Part shown: in pieces, positions 23,340 through 32,808 of the stretch
Numbering within the stretch: position 1 is the first letter of the stretch
Layout of the letters: each line of letters opens with the position of its first letter
DNA from: Deltaproteobacteria bacterium HGW-Deltaproteobacteria-18
Lineage (GTDB): Bacteria; Desulfobacterota; Desulfovibrionia; Desulfovibrionales; Desulfomicrobiaceae
Direction of reading: 5' to 3'
NCBI GenBank assembly: GCA_002841885.1
Contig: PHBE01000026.1
Span: forward strand, 1 to 34,460
DNA length: 34,460 nt
The notes under the pieces: generated by a model
Told to the model about the DNA's origin: nothing
Database searches by the model: none
What the model saw: only the letters and a program-made list of their open reading frames with translations
Translations under genes and position numbers: made by a program

Positions 23340-23359
23340 CTTGGCGGAAGCGTATAGGA
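23340..23359 (+). repeat. Right attachment repeat (native selC 3' end)
   Basis: Identical to 16834-16853. It covers the last 18 bases of tRNA-Sec including CCA, plus two bases downstream. Sequence match ends at the T-loop side. Confidence 0.9.
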
Positions 23360-23435
23360 GTCGAACCTACCGAAGACCTCTCGACCTTCCACCGGTTTTG
23401 AAGACCGGGCGCCACACCGGTGACGATACGCTTCC
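23342..23435 (-). tRNA. selC: tRNA-Sec (anticodon UCA)
   Basis: The 94-base gene on the minus strand begins GGAAGCGT and ends ACGCTTCCGCCA with an encoded CCA. It has the 8-bp acceptor stem, the long variable arm (GGTGGAAGGTCGAGAGGTCTTC region) and the anticodon loop CTTCAAA with TCA, the hallmarks of bacterial tRNA-Sec. It decodes UGA as selenocysteine with SelB at SECIS elements. Its 3' end is the island's attachment site, and integration leaves the gene complete. Its presence means the organism makes selenoproteins. Confidence 0.95.
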
Positions 23436-23451
23436 CCCTCAAGGAGGCACG

Positions 23452-23480
23452 TATCTATCAATGCACTGGGCAATGATCAA
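23452..23480 (-). promoter_or_regulatory. Candidate selC promoter
   Basis: On the minus strand TTGATC (23475-23480) and TAGATA (23452-23457) are 17 bases apart and lie 17 bases upstream of the tRNA 5' end. Consensus match only. Confidence 0.4.
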
Positions 23481-23529
23481 GTTTTTCCGGAAACCTTTTA
23501 AAAAAGCTTTTTTTTGATGAAAATTTTCT

Positions 23530-23558
23530 TGTCATTCTGCAAACTGACCTTAACAATG
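23530..23558 (+). promoter_or_regulatory. Candidate ftsH promoter
   Basis: TTGTCA (23530-23535) and AACAAT (23553-23558) are 17 bases apart, about 94 bases before the ftsH start. No clear heat-shock (sigma-32) element was found. Confidence 0.3.
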
Positions 23559-23651
23559 ATTCCTTGTTCAGCTTCGGGTTCGTTCGTTATATGAAGCAAA
23601 ATGGTCGGTGGGAGGAAAGCTTTCCAACTCGGCTTATGGAGGTTTTTTCAT

Positions 23652-25565
23652 TTGAATAGTTTTTCCAAGAATCTGGTTCTTTGGGCCGGGATCTGCATGG
23701 TGATGATTGTTCTGTTCAATCTGTTCAATCAGCCACCGGTGTCGCCCAATGACCTCAATTACACGCAATTTCTGAACAAGGTTCGCCAGGGTGAGGTGGC
23801 CAGCGTCAAGATTCAGGGATCCCGCATCTCCGGAGTCATGGTCGATGATCAGAGGTTCACTTCTTACGCTCCCGATGATCCGACCCTGGTCGACACGCTG
23901 GTCAAGAACAACGTGCAGGTCAAGGCCGAGCCGCAGGAAGATGCCCCTTGGTACATGACCGTGCTCATCTCCTGGTTCCCGATGCTGCTCCTTATCGGCG
24001 TGTGGATTTTTTTCATGCGTCAGATGCAGGGCGGCGGTGGAAAGGCCATGTCCTTTGGCAGATCGCGAGCCAAGTTGGTCACTCAGGAAGAAACCAAGGT
24101 GACTTTCGCGGATGTTGCCGGTGTGGACGAAGCCAAGGAGGAGTTGCAGGAGATTGTCGATTTTCTGAGCAATCCCAAGAAATTTACACGGCTCGGCGGC
24201 CGCATCCCCAAGGGTGTGCTGCTGGTGGGAGGTCCCGGCACGGGCAAAACCCTGCTGGCCAGGGCCGTGGCCGGCGAAGCAGGTGTGCCCTTTTTCTCCA
24301 TCTCCGGCTCCGACTTTGTGGAAATGTTCGTCGGTGTCGGTGCCGCCCGGGTGCGCGACCTGTTCATCCAGGGCAAGAAGAACGCCCCCTGCCTCATCTT
24401 CATCGATGAAATCGATGCCGTGGGCCGTCAGCGCGGCGCAGGCCTTGGCGGCGGACATGACGAGCGCGAGCAGACCCTCAATGCCATGCTTGTGGAGATG
24501 GACGGATTCGAATCAAACGAAGGCGTCATTCTGATCGCGGCCACCAACCGTCCGGACGTGCTTGATCCGGCACTGCTGCGTCCCGGCCGTTTCGATCGTC
24601 AGGTCGTGGTGCCCAATCCGGATTTGCGGGGCCGCAAGCGCATCCTCGAAGTGCACACCCGCAAGACCCCCTTGTCGAAGGAGGTTGATCTGGAAGTGCT
24701 GGCGCGGGGAACACCCGGTTTTTCCGGCGCGGATCTCGAGAATCTGGTCAACGAGGCGGCTCTGCATGCGGCCAAGCTGAGTCAGGACCTGGTCACCATG
24801 ATCGACTTCGAGGAAGCCAAGGACAAGGTCATGATGGGCAAGGAACGGCGCTCCATGATTTTGAGCGACGAAGAGAAGAAGACCACCGCCTACCACGAGG
24901 CTGGTCACACTCTGGTCGCACAGTTCCTGCCCGGCACGGACCCCATTCACAAGGTGTCCATCATCCCTCGCGGCCGGGCTCTGGGCGTGACCATGCAGCT
25001 GCCCGTGGACGACCGGCATACGTACTCCAAGACGTACCTGCAGAACAATCTGGCCGTGCTTTTCGGCGGCAGGGCCGCAGAGGAGCTGGTCTTCAATTCC
25101 ATCACTACCGGTGCCGGCAACGACATCGAGCGCGCCACGGCCATGGCCAGGCGCATGGTCTGCGAGTGGGGCATGAGCGAGGAGTTCGGCCCCATGGCGC
25201 TGGGCAAGAAGGACGATGAGGTCTTTTTGGGCCGCGACATGGCCCACATCAAGGACTACAGCGACGAGACGGCCAAGCTCATCGACCTGGAGGTCAAGCG
25301 GATTCTGGGAGACGCTTACGGCCGCGCCAAGACCATCCTGCAGGACAATGTCGAATTGCTGCACTCCCTGTCCCTGGCGCTCATCGATCGCGAGACCCTG
25401 ACCGGCGAGGAGGTCGGAAGGATCATCAAGGGAGAGACCCTGGCTCCGGTCCAGAACGGCGTGAAGCAGGCGTCCGCGCCGGAGGCTCCGGCAGCCGAAG
25501 GTGACTCGCCGGATGAGGGGTTCACCCTGGACGAGGAGAACAGCGGCGACAAGGCGGGAGAATAA
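23652..25565 (+). CDS. ftsH: ATP-dependent zinc metalloprotease FtsH
   Basis: The 637-residue membrane-bound AAA+ protease degrades misfolded membrane proteins and regulators such as LpxC and sigma-32. The N-terminus shows TM1 (about 8-24), a small periplasmic domain and TM2 (102-121). The AAA module has Walker A GGPGTGKT (193-200), Walker B LIFIDEID (248-255) and the second region of homology [18 protein letters not shown]. The protease has the zinc site HEAGH (H415, E416, H419) with the distant Asp in AGNDIERA. The start is a TTG at 23652, with GGAGG (23638-23642) upstream and the family-typical opening M-N-S-F-S-K-N-L. An ATG-like alternative at 23601 would add 17 unrelated residues. It starts the ftsH-folP-cdaA-cdaR-glmM run. 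Confidence 0.97.
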   Translation: MNSFSKNLVLWAGICMVMIVLFNLFNQPPVSPNDLNYTQFLNKVRQGEVASVKIQGSRISGVMVDDQRFTSYAPDDPTLVDTLVKNNVQVKAEPQEDAPWYMTVLISWFPMLLLIGVWIFFMRQMQGGGGKAMSFGRSRAKLVTQEETKVTFADVAGVDEAKEELQEIVDFLSNPKKFTRLGGRIPKGVLLVGGPGTGKTLLARAVAGEAGVPFFSISGSDFVEMFVGVGAARVRDLFIQGKKNAPCLIFIDEIDAVGRQRGAGLGGGHDEREQTLNAMLVEMDGFESNEGVILIAATNRPDVLDPALLRPGRFDRQVVVPNPDLRGRKRILEVHTRKTPLSKEVDLEVLARGTPGFSGADLENLVNEAALHAAKLSQDLVTMIDFEEAKDKVMMGKERRSMILSDEEKKTTAYHEAGHTLVAQFLPGTDPIHKVSIIPRGRALGVTMQLPVDDRHTYSKTYLQNNLAVLFGGRAAEELVFNSITTGAGNDIERATAMARRMVCEWGMSEEFGPMALGKKDDEVFLGRDMAHIKDYSDETAKLIDLEVKRILGDAYGRAKTILQDNVELLHSLSLALIDRETLTGEEVGRIIKGETLAPVQNGVKQASAPEAPAAEGDSPDEGFTLDEENSGDKAGE

Positions 25566-25568
25566 ACC

Positions 25569-26450
25569 ATGAACCCGGAGAGATTGAATACGGTCTCCTG
25601 GGATGTGTGCAGGGGGAGGACCTTGGGTCCTGCCCCCTTTTTTGTTGTGGGCATCCTGAACGTCACGCCCGATTCTTTTTATGACGGCGGTCAGGCCGCC
25701 GATGTTGATGCCGCCGTGGCCAAGGGACTTGCCCTCATCGATGAAGGGGCGGACATCATCGACATAGGCGGGGAGAGCACCCGCCCTTTTTCCGAGCCTG
25801 TCTCTGCGGACACGGAGCTGGCTCGGGTATTGCCTGTCGTGCGCGGGATTCTCGCGGTCAGGCCGGACGCCGTGCTTTCCGTGGACAGCACCAAGGCCAG
25901 CGTGGCCAGGGCGTGCCTAGACGCCGGGGCCCTGATCCTCAACGACGTCTCGGCCATGGAGGTGGACCCGGAACTCCTGCAGGTCGTAGGGGATTATCAT
26001 CCCGGCTACGTCCTCATGCACAGCCTCGGCCGTCCCCGTTCGATGCAGGTCGAACCCAGGTACGATGACGTGGTGGCCGAGATCATGCGGTTTTTTGCCG
26101 CAAAGCTCGAAATCCTGGTGCGTTCAGGGGTGCCCGAGTCCAGAATCGTCCTTGATCCCGGCATCGGATTTGGCAAGACGGTTGAACATAATCTTGAAAT
26201 ATTGAAAAATATCTGTAAATTATTTGAATTCGGCCGACCTGTGTACATGGCGCTTTCCAACAAATCCCTGTGGGGAGGGCTGCTTGGCCGCCAGGGGCGG
26301 GAGCGCAACGCGGCCACGCTGGCCGCGACCGTTGCGCTTTACGGGAAGGGCGTGCGCATCCACAGGGTGCATGAGGTACGCGAAATTCGTGACGGTCTGA
26401 CCGTTGTCCACATGCTGGGGAAGGGAACTTCGGGAGAACAAGGGTGCTGA
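25569..26450 (+). CDS. folP: Dihydropteroate synthase
   Basis: The TIM-barrel enzyme condenses p-aminobenzoate with dihydropterin pyrophosphate in folate synthesis and is the sulfonamide target. Signature motifs are GILNVTPDSFYDGG (28-41) and IDIGGESTRP (64-73). DPGIGFGKT and the final KGVRIHRVHEV segment close the pterin and PABA sites. Length is 293. It starts four bases after ftsH and overlaps the cdaA start by seven bases. No other folate gene is near, so the grouping is with cell-envelope genes, as is common in this class. Confidence 0.96.
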   Translation: MNPERLNTVSWDVCRGRTLGPAPFFVVGILNVTPDSFYDGGQAADVDAAVAKGLALIDEGADIIDIGGESTRPFSEPVSADTELARVLPVVRGILAVRPDAVLSVDSTKASVARACLDAGALILNDVSAMEVDPELLQVVGDYHPGYVLMHSLGRPRSMQVEPRYDDVVAEIMRFFAAKLEILVRSGVPESRIVLDPGIGFGKTVEHNLEILKNICKLFEFGRPVYMALSNKSLWGGLLGRQGRERNAATLAATVALYGKGVRIHRVHEVREIRDGLTVVHMLGKGTSGEQGC

Positions 26451-27199
26451 GTTTTACCGTAGGCAATCTGCAGATCAACTGGCGGGATATCCTCGATATC
26501 CTGCTCGTGGGCTATATTTTTTTCCGGATAATTCTGCTGATCAAGGGCACCCGGGCAGTCTCGGTCATCTACGGGCTTCTTCTCATAATCGTGACGTATT
26601 TCGCCGCTGGTCAGTTCGGACTGTACACCCTGAACTGGCTGCTCGGTAATTTCCTTGGCTCCATCTTCCTTGTGGTCATCATCCTTTTCAGGCGTGATAT
26701 CCGCAAGGCGCTGGCGGTCATGGGGGCGACCACCATTTTCAAGAAGGACTCGGTGCAGACCGCCGTTCTAGACGAACTGATCCTCGCGCTGGTGCACATG
26801 GCCAAGAACAAGACCGGTGCGCTGATCGTCATCGAGCGCAACATCCCCATGGGTGACGTGGTTTCGGGGGGCATCGAGTTGCATGCGGCGTTCAGCAAGG
26901 ATTTGCTGCTGACGATTTTTCATCCCGACACCCCACTGCATGACGGGGCGGTCATTATCCGTGACAACCGGGTAGAGGCGGCAGCATGTATTTTGCCTTT
27001 GGCCGTCGGCCTCAAGCATGAGTCGTCCCTGGGTACCCGGCATCGCGCCGCCATCGGCGTGACCGAGGAGACGGACGCCGTGGCGCTTATTGTATCCGAG
27101 GAGCGGGGCAGTATTTCCCTGGCTGTGGGAGGTCGGATTACCAGCAGCTTAAACGAAGTCCGATTGAAAAAAGTCCTTGCCGCTGCGTTGAGGAAATAA
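26444..27199 (+). CDS. cdaA: Diadenylate cyclase CdaA (c-di-AMP synthase)
   Basis: The 251-residue membrane enzyme makes cyclic di-AMP from two ATP. Three predicted membrane helices (about 16-33, 38-54, 64-82) precede the DisA_N catalytic domain. The catalytic motifs are intact: DGA (D167-A169, in PLHDGAVII) and RHR (R199-R201, in GTRHRAA). The start is a GTG at 26444 inside the end of folP. The following gene encodes its regulator CdaR and then GlmM, which in Gram-positive bacteria binds and modulates CdaA. c-di-AMP signalling controls potassium and osmolyte balance and wall stress. It is less studied in Desulfobacterota. Confidence 0.96.
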   Translation: MLSFTVGNLQINWRDILDILLVGYIFFRIILLIKGTRAVSVIYGLLLIIVTYFAAGQFGLYTLNWLLGNFLGSIFLVVIILFRRDIRKALAVMGATTIFKKDSVQTAVLDELILALVHMAKNKTGALIVIERNIPMGDVVSGGIELHAAFSKDLLLTIFHPDTPLHDGAVIIRDNRVEAAACILPLAVGLKHESSLGTRHRAAIGVTEETDAVALIVSEERGSISLAVGGRITSSLNEVRLKKVLAAALRK

Positions 27200-28116
27200 T
27201 GTGGAATAATTGGCAATACAGAGTTCTGGCCATTCTGCTGGCCCTGGCCTGCTGGTATGTGGTTTCCGGTCAGGAAAAGGTCGAGACATGGCTTGAGGTC
27301 CCCCTTGAGTTTGTGAATCTGCCTCCGCGCATGGAGATCACCTCCGGCCTGGTCAGCAAGCTTCAGGTCCGCATCAGGGGCACAAGCAACCAGGTCCGCT
27401 CCTTGAACGTCGGCCGCCTGGCCTACAAACTTGACCTGGGCAAGATCAATGTCGGGACCAACGTCATCCCCCTGGTGCCGGAAAGCATGACCATCACCTC
27501 GGCGGTGGAGGTCGTGGAGATCAGCCCCACGCGGCTCGAACTTGTGGCCGATGTCGTGGTCTCCAAGAATGTGCCCGTGAAGCTTGACTGGACGGGTCTG
27601 CCCGGTGATGATGTACAGTTCAGGAACGCCACGGTCTTTCCCGAAACGATCACGGTCACGGGTTTCGCGAGCACGCTCGAGTCGGTGGACAGCATCTCGA
27701 CAGCCCTGGTCCAGATCTCTCCCGACGAGAGCCTTACCGCTTCGGGCCGCACTCGCCTGCTCATGCCCAAGGACGTGCGTACTCCGGTGTCCTCGGTCAG
27801 TTACGAATTGCAGTTTGGTCTCACGACCCAGGAGCTTTGGGTCAAGATGAATCTGGAACCGGTGCGCTACGAAACTTTCAGCTATACGTTCGAGCCCAAG
27901 TTCGTGCGCATCAAGCTTGAGATTCCGGTGCGGCTTTTGAAAGACAAGGATTGGCGTGAGAGTCTGCACCTGATGGTCGACCCGGGCTCGAACCCGGCCA
28001 TCGGGCAGAGCGTAATCGCGCCGGTGCCCCGTTTTCCCGAAGGGGTGAGGATTCTGGAAGCCAAGCCCGAGGAAATCGAGATAGTGGTGCAACGCAATGA
28101 CGAATTTGTTCCGTAA
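27199..28116 (+). CDS. cdaR: YbbR-domain protein CdaR, regulator of CdaA
   Basis: The 305-residue protein has one N-terminal membrane helix (about 3-20, [20 protein letters not shown]) and a periplasmic region made of YbbR-like repeats. Typical repeat strands are [30 protein letters not shown] and [17 protein letters not shown]. YbbR/CdaR proteins bind CdaA and adjust its activity from outside the membrane. Its ATG shares one base with the cdaA stop (TAATG), showing coupled translation. Length is shorter than Bacillus CdaR (about 480), consistent with fewer repeats, as often seen in Gram-negative bacteria. Confidence 0.9.
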   Translation: MWNNWQYRVLAILLALACWYVVSGQEKVETWLEVPLEFVNLPPRMEITSGLVSKLQVRIRGTSNQVRSLNVGRLAYKLDLGKINVGTNVIPLVPESMTITSAVEVVEISPTRLELVADVVVSKNVPVKLDWTGLPGDDVQFRNATVFPETITVTGFASTLESVDSISTALVQISPDESLTASGRTRLLMPKDVRTPVSSVSYELQFGLTTQELWVKMNLEPVRYETFSYTFEPKFVRIKLEIPVRLLKDKDWRESLHLMVDPGSNPAIGQSVIAPVPRFPEGVRILEAKPEEIEIVVQRNDEFVP

Positions 28117-28127
28117 TTGGAGGGTGG

Positions 28128-29477
28128 ATGGGCAGACTTTTTGGAACTGATGGAATTCGCGGACGGGTCAACAGCCATCCCATGCAGCCGGAGCTGGTGC
28201 TGCGTCTCGGGCTTGCCGCCGGGCAGTATTTCAGAAACGGCAACAAGCGGCACCGGGTAGTCATTGGCAAGGACACGAGGCTCTCGGGCTATGTCTTTGA
28301 GTCGGCCCTGACCTCGGGATTCTGCGCGGCCGGAATGGATGTTTTTCTGGTCGGCCCGCTGCCCACTCCGGCCATCAGCTTTCTGACCCGCAACATGCGC
28401 GCCGATCTGGGCGTAGTCATTTCGGCCTCGCACAATCCGTACATGGACAACGGCATCAAGTTTTTTGACAAGCACGGTTTCAAGCTGGCCGACAAGGTGG
28501 AGGATGAAATAGCTGCCATGGTGACCAGCCCCGATTTTTCCTGGAAATGTCCTGACCATGATCAGGTCGGGCGGGCCAGGAAAATTCAGGACAGCCCCGG
28601 GCGATATATCGTCGAACTCAAACACAGCTTTCCGGCGGGCATGACCCTCGACGGGCTCACGATAGTGCTTGATTGCGCGCACGGCGCGGCCTACCGTGTG
28701 GCGCCGCTGATTTTTGAAGAGCTCGGAGCGCGGGTCATCACTCTTGGCATCGAGCCGGACGGGCTCAACATCAACAAGGGCTGCGGTTCCCTGCATCCCG
28801 AGGTGCTCGCCGCCAAGGTCCGCGAACACAGGGCGGACATCGGCCTGGCTCTGGACGGGGATGCGGACCGGCTCATCGTTGTCGACGAGTATGGCACCAT
28901 TCTGGACGGAGATCAGATCATGGCCGTGTGCGCGGACGAGATGATGGCGCGGGACACGCTTGCCGGGAACACGCTGGTGTCCACGGTCATGAGCAACATG
29001 GCCCTTGAGGTTTTCATGCAGGAGCGCGGCGGGCGGCTGCTCAGAACCAAGGTCGGGGACAGATACGTCGTTGAGGAAATGCGCAAGGGCGGCTATGTTC
29101 TTGGCGGAGAACAATCCGGGCATCTGGTCTTCATGAGGCATTCGACCACGGGCGACGGGACTTTGGCGGCCCTTCAGCTACTGAGCATCATGGTCGGCAG
29201 GCAGAAGCCCATCTCGGAGATCGCGGGTCTGCTGACCCCTTATCCGCAAAAGCTCGTGAATCTGAAGGTGAAGAAAAAAATCCCCTTCGACAAGGTTCCG
29301 ATCATCAAGGACGCGGTCCGGCATGCCGAAGACAGACTGGGACGCACCGGACGCGTCCTGCTGCGCTATTCCGGCACGGAGACCCTGGCCCGGATCATGG
29401 TCGAGGCGCAGGATCAGGCCCTCGTGGACGAACTGTGCGCGAGCCTGTCCGAGGCCGTTGAAGCCGGTCTGGCCTGA
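28128..29477 (+). CDS. glmM: Phosphoglucosamine mutase
   Basis: The enzyme converts glucosamine-6-phosphate to glucosamine-1-phosphate for UDP-GlcNAc, the precursor of peptidoglycan and lipopolysaccharide. The phospho-serine is S101 in ISASHNP. The magnesium loop DGDADR is near residues 243-248, the sugar loop is GGEQSGH and the phosphate loop RYSGTE. Length (449) is standard. It follows cdaR by 11 bases, keeping the cdaA-cdaR-glmM order known from many bacteria, where GlmM also binds CdaA directly. Confidence 0.97.
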   Translation: MGRLFGTDGIRGRVNSHPMQPELVLRLGLAAGQYFRNGNKRHRVVIGKDTRLSGYVFESALTSGFCAAGMDVFLVGPLPTPAISFLTRNMRADLGVVISASHNPYMDNGIKFFDKHGFKLADKVEDEIAAMVTSPDFSWKCPDHDQVGRARKIQDSPGRYIVELKHSFPAGMTLDGLTIVLDCAHGAAYRVAPLIFEELGARVITLGIEPDGLNINKGCGSLHPEVLAAKVREHRADIGLALDGDADRLIVVDEYGTILDGDQIMAVCADEMMARDTLAGNTLVSTVMSNMALEVFMQERGGRLLRTKVGDRYVVEEMRKGGYVLGGEQSGHLVFMRHSTTGDGTLAALQLLSIMVGRQKPISEIAGLLTPYPQKLVNLKVKKKIPFDKVPIIKDAVRHAEDRLGRTGRVLLRYSGTETLARIMVEAQDQALVDELCASLSEAVEAGLA

Positions 29478-29543
29478 AGACAAGAGAATTTTTAGAAGCA
29501 AGGGGCAACCTTCTTCTTTGTGGGTTAAAAAAAGGAGCGATGC

Positions 29544-30416
29544 ATGCAGGTACGTAAAGTTGTCATTCCGGTGGCAGGATGGGGAACCAGATCACTTCCG
29601 GCGACCAAAAATGTGCCCAAGGAAATTCTTCCGGTGTTCCGAAAGCCTTCCATTCAATATATAGTGGAAGAAGCAATCGCTTCGGGCCTGTCGGATGTGG
29701 TTTTCGTCAACAACCAGAACAAGCGCATTATCGAGGATCATTTCGACTACAACCTCGCTCTTGAGCAACTGCTGGAACGCAAGGGCCAGCTGGATCTGCT
29801 CGCGGAAGTGCGCAAGGTCGCCATGATGGCCAACATAATTGTCGTGCGCCAGAAGGAGCAGTTGGGCCTTGGCCATGCGGTGCTGTGCGCCCGCGAGGTC
29901 ATCAAGGACGAGCCCTTTGCGGTCATGGTCGGCGACGATCTCATGTTCAACCGCGATCCCGGCATCAACCAGCTTCTTGAGGTCTGGAAGAATGAGCGCA
30001 TGCCTGTGGTCGGAGTGATGGAGGTGCCCCGTGACAAGGTCAGCAAATACGGTATCATCGACGCCGAGGAATTTGCGCCGGGGCTCTACAGGATTCGCGG
30101 GGTCAAGGAAAAACCTTCCATCGAAAGCGCGCCGTCAAGACTCGCACTGGTGGGCCGCTATGTGCTGACCCCGGAGGTGTTCGACCACCTGGAAGGGGTG
30201 AAGCCTGACGGCACAGGTGAGATTCAGCTCACCGACGCCCTGCAGTCCATGGCGCGCGACAACCGGCTCTTGGCCGTGAAGTTGCGCGGACAGCGTTTTG
30301 ATGTCGGCGACTGGGTCGACTACCTGACCGCCAATATCTATTTCGCCTTGCAGGACGAGGACCTGCGCTACGATCTCATTGCCCGCCTGCGCGAGCTCAT
30401 TCCTCCTTCCCGCTAG
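29544..30416 (+). CDS. galU: UTP-glucose-1-phosphate uridylyltransferase
   Basis: The 290-residue enzyme makes UDP-glucose for envelope glycans. The nucleotide loop is AGWGTRSLPATKNVPKEILP (11-30), where Trp13 replaces the Leu or Phe usual in GalU. The rest (QYIVEEAIASG, VRQKEQLGLGHAVLCA, VMVGDD, GEIQLTDAL, FDVGDWVDY) is canonical. It follows glmM by 66 bases with AAAAAAAGGAG before the ATG, and ends in a strong terminator 22 bases later. UDP-glucose joins the GlcNAc route from glmM in the same envelope pathway group. Confidence 0.95.
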   Translation: MQVRKVVIPVAGWGTRSLPATKNVPKEILPVFRKPSIQYIVEEAIASGLSDVVFVNNQNKRIIEDHFDYNLALEQLLERKGQLDLLAEVRKVAMMANIIVVRQKEQLGLGHAVLCAREVIKDEPFAVMVGDDLMFNRDPGINQLLEVWKNERMPVVGVMEVPRDKVSKYGIIDAEEFAPGLYRIRGVKEKPSIESAPSRLALVGRYVLTPEVFDHLEGVKPDGTGEIQLTDALQSMARDNRLLAVKLRGQRFDVGDWVDYLTANIYFALQDEDLRYDLIARLRELIPPSR

Positions 30417-30438
30417 AGTTCTGCCAGCCTTTACCAAG

Positions 30439-30466
30439 GGAACGGGGAAACCCGTTCCTTTTTTTT
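30439..30466 (+). terminator. Rho-independent terminator between galU and priA
   Basis: GGAACGGG (30439-30446) pairs with CCCGTTCC (30451-30458) around a GAAA tetraloop, followed by eight T. The T run ends only one base before the AGGAG of priA (start 30476). Confidence 0.92.
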
Positions 30467-30475
30467 CAGGAGCCC

Positions 30476-32785
30476 ATGCGCGAATTCTGTTCCGTCCTTC
30501 TTCTTTCCTCGCCTTACAGCGTGCTGACTTACGCCCTGCCGGAAGATCTGCCCCGGCAGATGTGGCATGTCGGAGGGCGTGTCGTCGTGCCCCTCGGCAA
30601 GTCATTCCGGGTCGGGATATTGACGGAAGCAAAAGTGCCTGCACCCGAAGGTTGCATCTGCAAGGACGTGCTCTGGCCCATGGACACGGCTCCTTTTTTC
30701 AGCGCCGGGTATCTTGATTTCATCCGCGATCTCTCAGTTCGCCAGATGGACGCAGCAGGAAAGATCCTTGCACGGGTGCTGCCCGCAACTCTTCGTGATC
30801 TGCCACTGTTCAGAACCCGTGAGAATCAGGCCGTGAGTCTTGGAGATTTGACCTCTGCAGACGGACGTGCGGAACTGGCCCGGGACTGGCTGGAAGGCCG
30901 GCTTGCGCTTCATGTCAGCACGCGCAGGCAGGAGCGGCTCTTTTCCCTGACCATGGAACCCCCGTGGCCGGTGCGGCCGCAAGCGACTGCTCAACTTGAC
31001 GTCCTGCGCTATCTGGACGTGCATGGCGTCTCTTCCGCGAAGACCCTGAACGCGCATTTTGGAAAGAACGTATCCGAGCCCCTGCGTGTTCTTGGACGAA
31101 AAGGATTGATCCGGGAGGTCGAAGCCCATTTCCAGCCTGACGAGGTCTGTGCTCCCGCGGTCGAATCGTTCAGCCTGACGGAAGAACAGCAGCAGGCCGT
31201 GGATAATTTTTGGGGGCTGCTGAAGGACGAGGCCCCGCGCTCGGCGCTTCTCTTCGGGGTGACCGGAAGCGGAAAGACGGCGGTCTATCTGGAGTTGGCC
31301 AGGCGCTGTCTTTGCCTTGGCAAGCATGTCATGCTCCTTGCTCCGGAGGTGGGCATCGCCCTCAAACTCCACAGGGATGTGCGTGAGGCTCTGCCCGAGG
31401 CCAGCGTGCGTCTGTTTCACGGTTATCTGAGTCCGAACGAGCGGCAGAGAGTCTTCATGGAGATGGCTGAGCAGCCTTCCCCGACCATCGTCGTCGGCAC
31501 TCGCTCCAGCCTTTTTTTGCCGATCGAACCCGGTCTCGTCATTCTGGATGAAGAACACGACGCGTCCTTCAAGCAGGACGAAGGGCTCATTTATCAGGCC
31601 CGCGAACTGGCATACGGCCGGATCACCCGCAGCGGCGGACTTTTACTCATGGGTTCGGCTACGCCGGACGTTAAGGTCTTTCATGCGGCCAGAAATGGCG
31701 GCATCGCCCTGAAACGCCTTCCAAATCGGGTGGGCGAGGCCCGGTTGCCGGAGGTCAGGCTGGTCGATCTGCGGGTGGAACCGCCGGAACACGGTCCCTT
31801 CGCAACCTCCGTACGCGACGCCCTCGTGGAGGCCGTCCATGCCGGAGAGCAGGTCATCATTCTGCACAACAGGCGCGGCTACTCGCCCGTGCTCTATTGC
31901 GAAACCTGCTCCGAACCCGTCAAGTGCCCGCATTGCCAGGTGTCCATGACCCTGCACAAGCGGCGCGAGCTATTGCTCTGCCACTATTGCGGACACTCCC
32001 TGCTTTTTCCTTTGTCTTGCCCTGGGTGCAAGGGGAACGAATTTTTGCCGTTGGGGGCGGGTACGGAACGTCTCGAAGAATTTCTGCGTGACGACTTGCC
32101 CCGGGACACCAAAATCCTGCGCCTGGACCGGGACACTTCGCGCCGCGCCGGGTCCATGCAGGAGACCCTGGCGGCCTTTGCCCGGCAGGAGGCCCAGATT
32201 TTGGTCGGGACCCAGATGCTCAGCAAGGGGCACCATTTTCCCGGCGTGACTTTGGTGGTGGTCGTGGACGGCGATCTGGGCTTGAATCTTCCTGATTACA
32301 GAGCTACGGAACGATCGTTCCAGATGCTGGTTCAGGTCGCGGGTCGTGCAGGTCGCGGGGAAAAGAACGGCCGGGTGCTTATCCAGACCCGCAATCCTGG
32401 GCACTACTGCTGGCAGTTCGTACGCGAGAACGATTACGAGGGTTTTTTCGCGCGGGAGATCGCCTTGCGGCAGGTCATGGGGTATCCGCCCTTTGTCAAG
32501 CTTGCCCTGGTGAGGATCTCGCTTCCGTTTGATCAGCCGGATGCGGAACTGATGAACACCTTTGCTGGCCGCATCCGGGTCGTGTGTCCGGCGGCGGGTG
32601 TCCGGGTCCTGGGACCCGCTCCGGCACCGCTGGCGGTGCTGCGCGGGCGAAAAAGATTTCAATGTTTGCTCAAGGCCGATTCCTGGCCGGCAATCAGGGG
32701 GGTTTGCGCCCAGATGCGAAAAATGCTGGCCGAGGAAAAAAATGTGCGCATTTCCGTGGATCTCGATCCCATGGACATGCTCTAG
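30476..32785 (+). CDS. priA: Primosomal protein N' (replication-restart helicase PriA)
   Basis: The 769-residue superfamily 2 helicase reloads the replisome at repaired forks. It has an N-terminal 3'-DNA-binding domain (YSVLTYALPEDLPRQMWHVG), a winged helix, and the helicase core with Walker A GVTGSGKT (261-268) and the DEEH box (358-361). Eight Cys bind two zinc ions: C475, C478, C484, C487, C502, C505, C515 and C518. The start ATG at 30476 has AGGAG only three bases upstream, a tight spacing. The preceding terminator leaves no room for a separate promoter, so transcription must come through it or from within galU. Confidence 0.95.
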   Translation: MREFCSVLLLSSPYSVLTYALPEDLPRQMWHVGGRVVVPLGKSFRVGILTEAKVPAPEGCICKDVLWPMDTAPFFSAGYLDFIRDLSVRQMDAAGKILARVLPATLRDLPLFRTRENQAVSLGDLTSADGRAELARDWLEGRLALHVSTRRQERLFSLTMEPPWPVRPQATAQLDVLRYLDVHGVSSAKTLNAHFGKNVSEPLRVLGRKGLIREVEAHFQPDEVCAPAVESFSLTEEQQQAVDNFWGLLKDEAPRSALLFGVTGSGKTAVYLELARRCLCLGKHVMLLAPEVGIALKLHRDVREALPEASVRLFHGYLSPNERQRVFMEMAEQPSPTIVVGTRSSLFLPIEPGLVILDEEHDASFKQDEGLIYQARELAYGRITRSGGLLLMGSATPDVKVFHAARNGGIALKRLPNRVGEARLPEVRLVDLRVEPPEHGPFATSVRDALVEAVHAGEQVIILHNRRGYSPVLYCETCSEPVKCPHCQVSMTLHKRRELLLCHYCGHSLLFPLSCPGCKGNEFLPLGAGTERLEEFLRDDLPRDTKILRLDRDTSRRAGSMQETLAAFARQEAQILVGTQMLSKGHHFPGVTLVVVVDGDLGLNLPDYRATERSFQMLVQVAGRAGRGEKNGRVLIQTRNPGHYCWQFVRENDYEGFFAREIALRQVMGYPPFVKLALVRISLPFDQPDAELMNTFAGRIRVVCPAAGVRVLGPAPAPLAVLRGRKRFQCLLKADSWPAIRGVCAQMRKMLAEEKNVRISVDLDPMDML

Positions 32786-32808
32786 CCGTCGAATATCTGA
32801 GAGGAAAA

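Larger units (their letters stand above)
16834..23359. mobile_element. Integrated genomic island in selC (tRNA-Sec), about 6.5 kb
   Basis: The limits are two identical 20-base copies of the tRNA-Sec 3' end, at 16834-16853 and 23340-23359. Inside lie a tyrosine integrase next to the right end, a serine resolvase, an inovirus Gp2-like replication gene within a four-gene operon, small membrane proteins, and about 1.7 kb of gene-poor DNA rich in repeats and hairpins. The intact tRNA gene is kept at the right end, as is usual for integration into tRNA 3' ends. No structural, packaging, transfer or recognised defence gene is present. selC is a classic insertion site for phages and islands. Excision has not been shown. 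Confidence 0.88.

Noticed and set aside
26920-29141. Long minus-strand frames opposite cdaA, cdaR and glmM
   Set aside because: They mirror known genes and lack ribosome sites and domains.
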